DNA of 64,000 bases from Odiellus spinosus. Its lineage: Eukaryota > Arthropoda > Arachnida > Opiliones > Phalangiidae. Below the pieces are notes generated by a model. It saw only the letters and a list, made by a program, of their open reading frames with translations, ran no database searches and was not told the DNA's origin. Below are positions 56,555-64,000 of this stretch, in pieces. Position 1 is the first letter of the stretch. Every line of letters starts with the position of its first letter. Made by a program: the position numbers and the translations under genes. The DNA lies in contig OY987233.1 of NCBI GenBank assembly GCA_963920705.1, positions 4,268,001-4,332,000 of the forward strand, in the 5' to 3' direction.

Positions 56555-57195
56555 AGGGAAATAGACGAAACAATATAACAAATTATGATTTTTTAGGTTT
56601 TCTGGATCTTTTAATACATTCATATATATATATATAAAATATAATAAAATGTTTTTCAGACTCTCCATCTTTCCCAGGGACTTAAGGGAATACGGTGTAG
56701 GTCTAATAGGGAATGGAAGAAAGAGTTAGAATGTGAAAGAAAGAATGAATGAATTCTAGTGGGAATGCTTCCTTCTCTTTTAACCTTTGACCTCGGCGGT
56801 CTTTGGTTGGGTGCGCCAAGAATAATAACTTCTATAAGCTTCTCCTTTTATGGCCAAGAAGAAGGAGAAGAAGAAGATTGAAAAAGAGGAAAAGCCAGGT
56901 TTCCCTTTCTCTTCAGCTTCGGTGTCTATTGGGAAATGAATATTAAAGAGAAGAAACAGCACCTATATATGAAACCCTACGTAACGAAATCAAGGAAAAG
57001 AAAGAAATGAAAGAAACCAAGACGAGGCCGCCTAATAATATTCTGCCTTCCAATTCTCTCTATTTCTACCTTTTCATATATATAAAACATAACCAGCTAC
57101 ATTCGAAAGGTCCCGTTCAGACCACGAATAGGAAAACTAGAATCAAAGCGACGTTAACAACGATTTTACATCAGTTTAAAATAGAATTTGAGCAG
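56555..57195. other. Gene-less stretch
   Basis: A- and G-rich (GAAGAAGGAGAAGAAG near 56,855). An open frame at 57,007-57,213 overlaps the next MITE. Nothing supported. Confidence 0.35.
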
Positions 57196-57531
57196 TTAAA
57201 CAACGCCCCGTAGCTTAAAACTATCAGAAAAGGTCCAGTTTTACGTCATAGCTAATCACTTAAAAATAGACCAAATAAGTCATCACCCCTGTCTGGCTTT
57301 AGTGATTTGGACTCTTCTTCGATATTTTGGGTCGGGAGAGAGTGACGGAATTTAGGCGGGCCGCGCTTGGCTATATTGTCTTCCCTCCCAACTCCGGAAT
57401 TTCTCCGAAGAGTGGCGCTTCCTCCGTTCACTATTTACAACTGCGGCCTCTAGAGTGTCTCGAATCCTGCAGAATCTGATGTTACAATTACCCGGACCTT
57501 TCCTGATGGTATTAAGATACGGGGCGTTATG
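57196..57531 (-). mobile_element. MITE family E, copy 8 (both tips lost)
   Basis: TAAACAACGCCCCGTAGCTT to GATACGGGGCGTTATGTAAT, reversed interior. The outermost 25 bp are missing at both ends. Confidence 0.8.
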
Positions 57532-57539
57532 TAATGTCG

Positions 57540-57646
57540 CGGAATTTCATCTATGAAACGTAAAATCATTTTTTAACAATCTTGCCGAAAATGATACTTA
57601 ATTTCGATTGAAGTTGATGAAAAAACCGTGATAGCCTCACTTTAAT
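57540..57646. repeat. Family J, copy 3
   Basis: AAATCATTTTTTAACAATCT, GCCGAAAATGATACTTAATT and GTGATAGCCTCACTTTAA match family J. It abuts MITE E copy 8. Confidence 0.55.
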
Positions 57647-58312
57647 CCCCTAAATATCGCGCCCATATTAAGAGTATTTTGAATAATTTTAAATGAAAAC
57701 CATTTGTTAATCTAAATTAAGGTTCGAATACGCGAAAATTAACTTTGTTCATTAGAACACATTAGTCGCTCTCATTATTTTGGAAACAATATAGGGGCTT
57801 TAGTAGCGTCTAGTATTTCGTGGAATTATTAGTTAATCAAATGAGGTTAAGCGTTAAACATAGTAATACTAGCTGTATAAGTATTAATACAAGATACCCA
57901 AAGTAAATTAGCAACATTTATACGAGGGAATTTCCAGTCTTAGTGAATTAAACGTCATTTTCCAATGGCTGTAGCCCTATTTTAAGCACCACCATGGGAA
58001 TTTTACGTCGTTATGTTATTTAATATCGTGATAGATGCTCGATTTACACTTGGATTTTACAGCGCCAACTAAGTTAAGCTACAAGTTATATCTGTTGTTT
58101 CATTAATTATAGATAAAGGGTAAACAACTTCGTATGTGCTAGCAAATCAATATGAAATAAATGATTTGTATAAAGTATACAACTGATGAAGATCTTCGCC
58201 CAATTGATTAGATAAGTCTAATTGCTTCGAAAAATGATCTAGACGACCTTCAAAATAATACAGTCTTGGACGATGTTAGGAGCAGAAACTAATAATAGAC
58301 AAGATAAGATTT
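57647..58312. other. Gene-less stretch
   Basis: Nothing supported. Confidence 0.35.
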
Positions 58313-60390
58313 TCCAACCGCTTTTTGACCTATTTTCCAACCGCTTTTTGACCTATTTTCCAACCGCTTTTTGACCTATTTTCCAACCGCTTTTTGACCT
58401 ATTTTCCAACCGCTTTTTGACCTATTTTCCAACCGCTTTTTGACCTATTTTCCAACCGCTTTTTGACCTATTTTCCAACCGCTTTTTGACCTATTTTCCA
58501 ACCGCTTTTTGACCTATTTTCCAACCGCTTTTTGACCTATTTTCCAACCGCTTTTTGACCTATTTTCCAACCGCTTTTTGACCTATTTTCCAACCGCTTT
58601 TTGACCTATTTTCCAACCGCTTTTTGACCTATTTTCCAACCGCTTTTTGACCTATTTTCCAACCGCTTTTTGACCTATTTTCCAACCGCTTTTTGACCTA
58701 TTTTCCAACCGCTTTTTGACCTATTTTCCAACCGCTTTTTGACCTATTTTCCAACCGCTTTTTGACCTATTTTCCAACCGCTTTTAGACCTATTTTCCAA
58801 CCGCTTTTAGACCTATTTTCCAACCGCTTTTAGACCTATTTTCCAACCGCTTTTAGACCTATTTTCCAACCGCTTTTTGACCTATTTTCCAACCTCTTTT
58901 TGACCTATTTTCCAACCTCTTTTTGACCTATTTTCCAACCTCTTTTTGACCTATTTTCCAACCTCTTTTTGAGCTATTTTCCAACCTCTTTTTGAGCTAT
59001 TTTCCAACCTCTTTTTGAGCTATTTTCCAACCTCTTTTTGAGTTATTTTCCAACCTCTTTTTGAGCTATTTTCCAACCTCTTTTTGAGCTATTTTCCAAC
59101 CTCTTTTTGAGCTATTTTCCAACCTCTTTTTGAGCTATTTTCCAACCTCTTTTTGAGCTATTTTCCAGCCTCTTTTTGAGCTATTTTCCAGCCTCTTTTT
59201 GAGCTATTTTCCAACCTCTTTTTGAGCTATTTTCCAACCTCTTTTTGAGCTATTTTCCAACCTCTTTTTGAGCTATTTTCCAACCTCTTTTTGAGCTATT
59301 TTCCAACCTCTTTTTGAGCTATTTTCCAACCTCTTTTTGAGCTATTTTCCAACCTCTTTTTGAGCTATTTTCCAACCTCTTTTTGAGCTATTTTCCAACC
59401 TCTTTTTGAGCTATTTTCCAACCTCTTTTTGAGCTATTTTCCAACCTCTTTTTGAGCTATTTTCCAACCTCTTTTTGAGCTATTTTCCAACCGCTTTTTG
59501 AGCTATTTTCCAACCGCTTTTTGAGCTATTTTCCAACCGCTTTTTGAGCTATTTTCCAACCGCTTTTTGACCTATTTTCCAACCGCTTTTTGACCTATTT
59601 TCCAACCGCTTTTTGACCTATTTTCCAACCGCTTTTTGAGCTATTTTCCAACCGCTTTTTGAGCTATTTTCCAACCGCTTTTTGAGCTATTTTCCAACCG
59701 CTTTTTGAGCTATTTTCCAACCGCTTTTTGAGCTATTTTCCAACCGCTTTTTGTGCTATTTTCCAACCTCTTTTTGTGCTATTTTCCAACCTCTTTTTGA
59801 GCTATTTTCCAACCTCTTTTTGAGCTATTTTCCAACCTCTTTTTGAGCTATTTTCCAACCTCTTTTTGAGCTATTTTCCAACCTCTTTTTGAGCTATTTT
59901 CCAACCTCTTTTTGAGCTATTTTCCAACCTCTTTTTGAGCTATTTTCCAACCTCTTTTTGAGCTATTTTCCAACCTCTTTTTGAGCTATTTTCCAACCTC
60001 TTTTTGAGCTATTTTCCAACCGCTTTTTGAGCTATTTTCCAACCGCTTTTTGAGCTATTTTCCAACCGCTTTTTGAGCTATTTTCCAACCGCTTTTTGAG
60101 CTATTTTCCAACCGCTTTTTGAGCTATTTTCCAACCGCTTTTTGAGCTATTTTCCAACCGCTTTTTGAGCTATTTTCCAACCGCTTTTTGACCTATTTTC
60201 CAACCGCTTTTTGAGCTATTTTCCAACCGCTTTTTGAGCTATTTTCCAACCGCTTTTTGAGCTATTTTCCAACCGCTTTTTGAGCTATTTTCCAACCGCT
60301 TTTTGAGCTATTTTCCAACCGCTTTTTGTGCTATTTTCCAACCGCTTTTTGTGCTATTTTCCAACCGCTTTTTGAGCTATTTTCCAACCG
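58313..60390. repeat. 23-bp minisatellite, about 90 units
   Basis: The unit is TTTTCCAACCGCTTTTTGAC plus CTA, strictly 23 bp, with almost no length change over 2 kb. Two sites vary in blocks: CCGC or CCTC, and GACC, GAGC or GTGC. The order is CCGC-GACC, a four-unit TTTTAGACC block, CCTC-GACC, CCTC-GAGC, CCGC-GAGC, CCGC-GACC, CCGC-GAGC, two GTGC units, CCTC-GAGC, then CCGC-GAGC with one GACC unit and two GTGC units. The recurring blocks point to amplification of groups of units. There are no unique spacers, so this is not a CRISPR array. Confidence 0.95.
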
Positions 60391-60894
60391 TTGTTTAATT
60401 AGTACTGTTAACCTTATATGGGAGAGCTAGTAATTAGCTTATGATGTCCTTTCTCTAGAGAGTCCAGATAGAAAAACTTTTTTCTTGCGAAAATAAGAGT
60501 GCAGAAATTTCAACACGACATTGTTTCGGACGCTGCATGCGTATTACAAGACTTTAATTATTTCTCTTATTGGATTCTTTCATGGCTCGAATGATCGATT
60601 AGGAGTCGGACTTATCGCGAGGAAAATTAAATATTCGAGTCTTTCAAGAGGTTACAGCTTGACGCCTCATTTTCAATTCCTCGAGGTCAATCAGCGGGAA
60701 GCTAAGGAAGCTCTTACCACAGCCGACAAAACTAACCTATACACCTCTTCCGCCCGAAACCGTCACTGTAAAAACCTCTTCATTAAGTCCAATAAACCTA
60801 TATATTAACCCACTTTAAAAAAGTAACTTCTCTCCTATATTAAAGTAAGGTTGTCACCTCTTTTTGTTTTTTTCCGTATTCTTATGGATTATAT
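60391..60894. other. Gene-less stretch
   Basis: A 95-codon plus-strand frame at 60,521-60,808 shows no domain. Nothing else supported. Confidence 0.35.
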
Positions 60895-61236
60895 CAAAAG
60901 TCTATCACTTAATTCCATATTTAAAGTAAACAACGCCCCGTAGCTAAAAACTATCAGCAAAGGTCCGGGTAAATATACCGGCAGATTCTAATTCAAGACA
61001 CTAGCGACCGCAGTCGCCGTGTAAATAGTGAACGGAGGAAGCGACACTCTGCGGAGGAATTCCAGAGTTGGGAGGGAAGATAATATAGCTAAGCGCGGCC
61101 CCTCTCTTCCGACTCAAATTATCGAGGAAGAGTCCAAATCACTCTAGCCAGACAGGGGTGATGACATTTTGGCTATTTTAAGTGATGGACTATGATGTAA
61201 AACTGGACCTTTGCTGATAGTACTAAGCTACGGGGT
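60895..61236 (+). mobile_element. MITE family E, copy 9 (right tip lost)
   Basis: CAAAAGTCTATCACTTAATT through the standard interior to TAAGCTACGGGGTGC. The last ~40 bp of the right terminal repeat are absent. Confidence 0.82.
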
Positions 61237-61279
61237 GCTACGCGCGAGAATTAACTGTAAACTCTATAAAATATCCAGG

Positions 61280-61478
61280 CAATCATATTGATGACGTAGT
61301 ATTGCGGGAAATTTTCATTTTAAAAATTTCAAAAATGGTGATTATAAAACATGTATTTTTAGTGTCGCGGTAGTTTTGTTTCTATGACATATGTATATAT
61401 TTTAAATCGTTTTTTAACGATCTTTCCGAAAATGATACTCAATTTGATGAAAACCCGTGACAGCATCACTTTAAATAA
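61280..61478. repeat. Family J, copy 4
   Basis: GACGTAGTATTGCGGGAAAT, TTTTAAAAATTTCAAAAATG, TTTAACGATCTTTCCGAAAA and GTGACAGCATCACTTTAA match family J copy 1 along its whole length. Confidence 0.6.
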
Positions 61479-61916
61479 CATCCACGGAAGAAACCTTTTG
61501 CGCAAATTGGATAAAATAAAAAAAATTGTTTTTAGGCCTATATGGATTTTTCAGTTCCTTCTAAGACAGAAACGTGTATAAAAGAAACCCGATCGAAAAT
61601 TGGACGATTATTTCGTCATCGCTAAAGTCAAAACCCTTCCACCTTTTCCATCCACCCGAAATTCTTTCCTCTTTTGTCTTACAAAATTGATTAATAACGC
61701 TAAAGAAATACGGTTAAGGGCCAACAAGATGATACAGGCATATTAGATCCCATCTTTTTCGTTATAATTACGGTCTTAAAGAGGTAATTTACATTTATAA
61801 TACATACTTGTAGGTTTGAATCCCACCTCAGTCGACATTAAAGTGACTTGCAAAGTTTATTTTCCGTAAACAAATTATAGATAATTTGTGTGAAAGTAAG
61901 AATTATGGGTTATTAC
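61479..61916. other. Gene-less stretch
   Basis: Nothing supported. Confidence 0.35.
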
Positions 61917-62233
61917 AAAAGTATCACTTTATTCCATAAAAGTAAACAACGACCCGTAGCTCATTTCACTTAAAAATAGCCAAAAAAGACATCACCCCTG
62001 TCTAGTTCGAGTGATTTGGACTATTCAGCTCAATATTTTGAGTCGGGAGAGAGGGACGGAATTTAGGCGGGCCGCGCTTGGCTATATTGTATTCAATCCC
62101 AACTCCTGAATTTCTCCGCAGAGTGTCGCTTCCTCCCTTCACTATTTACACGGCTATTGCGGCCGCTAGAGTGTCTCGAATCAAAATAAGACGGTACATC
62201 TAGCTGGACCTTTGCTGATAGTATTAAGCTACT
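61917..62233 (-). mobile_element. MITE family E, copy 10
   Basis: CAAAAGTATCACTTTATTCC to GATAGTATTAAGCTACTGA, reversed interior. The right tip is replaced by mini-element G copy 3. Confidence 0.82.
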
Positions 62234-62355
62234 GAGACGAGATTTATATTAATTAAATATAAGTTAAGATTATTTAAGTTAAGTTTAAAAGGGAGGGTGA
62301 AACGTTAAGGTCGGTTTAAGGGAAATAATTAAAGTTAAAGGAATATCTCTCGTCA
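62233..62355. mobile_element. Mini-element G, copy 3 (reversed)
   Basis: TGAGACGAGATTTATATTAA to AATATCTCTCGTCATC is the reverse of 21,176-21,294, including AAGGGAGGGTGAAACGTTAA. It begins exactly where family E copy 10 breaks off. Confidence 0.65.
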
Positions 62356-62449
62356 TCATTAAATAATTAATATAAAATGGAAATAACGGTTTTGTTAGTT
62401 AATATGTAATTTTAATAAAGTCCTAACAAAATAATATTAATAATACACT

Positions 62450-62828
62450 AAAAGTTTAATAACCCTGGCTGGTATATTTAAAATGTTTGTTTCTTACGAT
62501 ACTGTCCTTGGCATGGTAATGATGAAACGCGCACAACACACACACATATAATTAAACCCGGCGTAGAGATTCTAAGTCCGGGTCTTAGAGTACGCGAAAA
62601 AGCGCGGGACCCCGAAGGGCCACGCGGCCGAAGAGACCAACTCAGGAAAAACTTGGTCAGCGACCAGCCAGGAACGGAGAGTAAGGGTAAGAGAGTTTTT
62701 GCCACACGTGGCACGAGCTATTTAAGCGTGGCCACGTGTGATGTCATTCGAAATATTCCGTACCAGCCAGGTGCAAAATAAAGGGTTAGCCCCAATAATA
62801 TAAAGTTAGGGGAGTGTTCATAAAATAC
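62450..62828. mobile_element. LTR-like sequence, possibly a solo LTR
   Basis: A GC-rich island (CGCGGGACCCCGAAGGGCCA, GGCCACGTGTGATGTCATTC) with a TATA-like CTATTTAAG at 62,719 and AATAAA at 62,777. The composition and the CCCTTCGGG-type hairpin resemble the LTR at 3980-4776, but the sequence is different. No pair was found and ends are not defined. Fossil if real. Confidence 0.3.
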
Positions 62829-62832
62829 TGTT

Positions 62833-62882
62833 ACACTACGGGGCGTTGTTTACTTTCACAGAATAAAGTGATAGACTTTTGG
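62833..62882. mobile_element. MITE family E, copy 11 (one terminal repeat)
   Basis: ACACTACGGGGCGTTGTTTA to AATAAAGTGATAGACTTTTG is a single terminal repeat without interior. Confidence 0.75.
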
Positions 62883-63477
62883 TTATTTCCAATAGATCGA
62901 ATCGCTTTTTGTTTCCAACTGATCAATTTTCGAATGGTTAGGTTACTTAATTATTTAATAAATTCATTTCATTTGAAAAACGTTCCTGAGAATCTAAAGC
63001 ATCCGACCAGCCGATTGAAGCATATAAATAATATATTGGTAATCCTTTAAAATGCCGTAATGGGTATATAAATTGAGTGGCTATGGTTTCCAACCTATTT
63101 GAAGACCTCATTCATAATATATTAATAATAGTATGAAAGGACCACTACATTACTACTCACGGTCGAACAAGAATATGGCGACAAGAGGAAGCCACGCCTA
63201 TTTCCGTTTCCTTTCACCCCATTATTAATATAGGAACTTATTTAAGAACTATGAAAAAACACTCGAAGTTGACCAAACTCTCAATATATTTTATCAGAAG
63301 TAAATAATATTACCAGAAGTAAGTTAGCTTTGACCATAATGGGGCGATCCTATTTTAAATTTACTGATATGGAGATCGGACTTTTGGCCGGCAATGGAGG
63401 AGTGGTTTTACCCCAGACCCATGTCCACGACACATGATAGCTGATAGATTTGACGTCAGGATAAGTAATCTAATGGT
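62883..63477. other. Gene-less stretch
   Basis: Nothing supported. Confidence 0.35.
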
Positions 63478-63799
63478 CTACAGCCCGTCACTTAAAAATA
63501 GCAAAAAAAGTCATCACCCCTGTCTGGCTCAAGTGATTTGGACTCTTCCTCGATATTTTGAGTCTGGAGAGAGATACGAAATTTAAGCGGGCCGCGCTTG
63601 GCTATATTGTCTTCCCTCCCAACTCCGGAATATCTCCGCAGAGTGTCGCTTCCTCCGTTCACTATTTATACGGCGACTGCGACCGCTAGAGAGTCAGTGT
63701 CTCTAATCAAAATCTGCTGGTACATTTACCTTGACCTTTGCTGATAGTATTAAGATCCGGGGCGTTGTTTACTTCTATGGAATAAAATGATAGACTTTA
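63478..63799 (-). mobile_element. MITE family E, copy 12 (left tip lost)
   Basis: CAGCCCGTCACTTAAAAATA to TGGAATAAAATGATAGACTT. The left terminal repeat is missing; the interior is intact in the reversed orientation. Confidence 0.82.
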
Positions 63800-64000
63800 T
63801 TATAGAGATCGAAGTAAATTTATTCTGAATACAATTCGGTTATATAAGCGATGTCAAACTTTTGATTTTTACGTTACTTACGACACTCTACAATTATTTC
63901 TATGTCAAGTATATAGTTCTAATGCTATTATGGTCTACTAATGAGAGTTATGACCACTGCCGTCAGCTGTATACCCAAGAGAATTGAAAAATAACGACCA
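63800..64000. other. Window end, nothing recognised
   Basis: AT-rich unique sequence. Confidence 0.3.

Noticed and set aside
58313-60390. CRISPR-like regular array
   Set aside because: The whole 23-bp unit repeats with no unique spacer, and the genome is animal.

Overview
The window looks like accessory, intron-rich or intergenic DNA from an animal, most likely an arthropod. The best host-gene evidence is on the minus strand at 46.8-48.6 kb. Two exons there join in phase and encode the end of Ig domain 2 and nearly all of Ig domain 3 of a lachesin/DIP (Dpr-interacting protein)-type cell-surface protein. A third exon at 46,818-47,008 is possible. One more doubtful exon, with a laminin-N-like motif, lies near 20.5 kb. 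No bacterial-type gene, operon, rRNA or CRISPR array is present. Most of the window is AT-rich DNA filled with transposable-element copies and tandem repeats.

Layout. At 0-4.8 kb is a young-looking LTR retrotransposon (fossil, no recognisable coding domains). Its two LTRs read the same, and its left LTR carries a 645-bp Harbinger-type insertion with a MADF-domain remnant. At 5-23.5 kb there are palindromic MITEs of several families, a 232-bp satellite, a 31-bp satellite and a 22-bp minisatellite. At 23.57-38.76 kb lies the most striking structure: a mirror-image satellite block about 15 kb long. Reading inward from both sides, the order is a mixed box region, then a 24-bp array, then a 30-bp-type array. 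Every component is in opposite orientation on the two sides, and the switch point is occupied by a tRNA-derived SINE between two apparently identical 126-bp copies of its tail. The arrays are built from a perfect 18-bp palindrome (ACAAGGGGTACCCCTTGT) and a related half-palindrome unit. An 18-bp array follows to 39.5 kb. At 39.5-58 kb are more MITEs, several with datable nesting (an element inside a MITE with clean target duplications), a ~160-bp satellite, and the DIP-like gene with a GA-rich minisatellite in its intron. At 58.3-60.4 kb is a 23-bp array of about 90 units, followed by more MITE copies to the end.

Repeat families named here for convenience. A is a ~330-450-bp fold-back with TTAA ends. 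E is a ~390-bp family with ~70-bp terminal inverted repeats, 12 copies in the window. F is a palindromic ~380-bp family. G is a ~120-bp family ending in TGACGAGA-like repeats. J is a ~200-bp dispersed repeat. L is a single 446-bp TTAA element. B, C, D and K are single-copy insertions. These elements do not work together as a pathway. What they give is an insertion history: LTR element, then Harbinger; family A, then hAT-like C and TTAA-element B; family E, then hAT-like element. Copies were compared by eye, so identities are qualitative.
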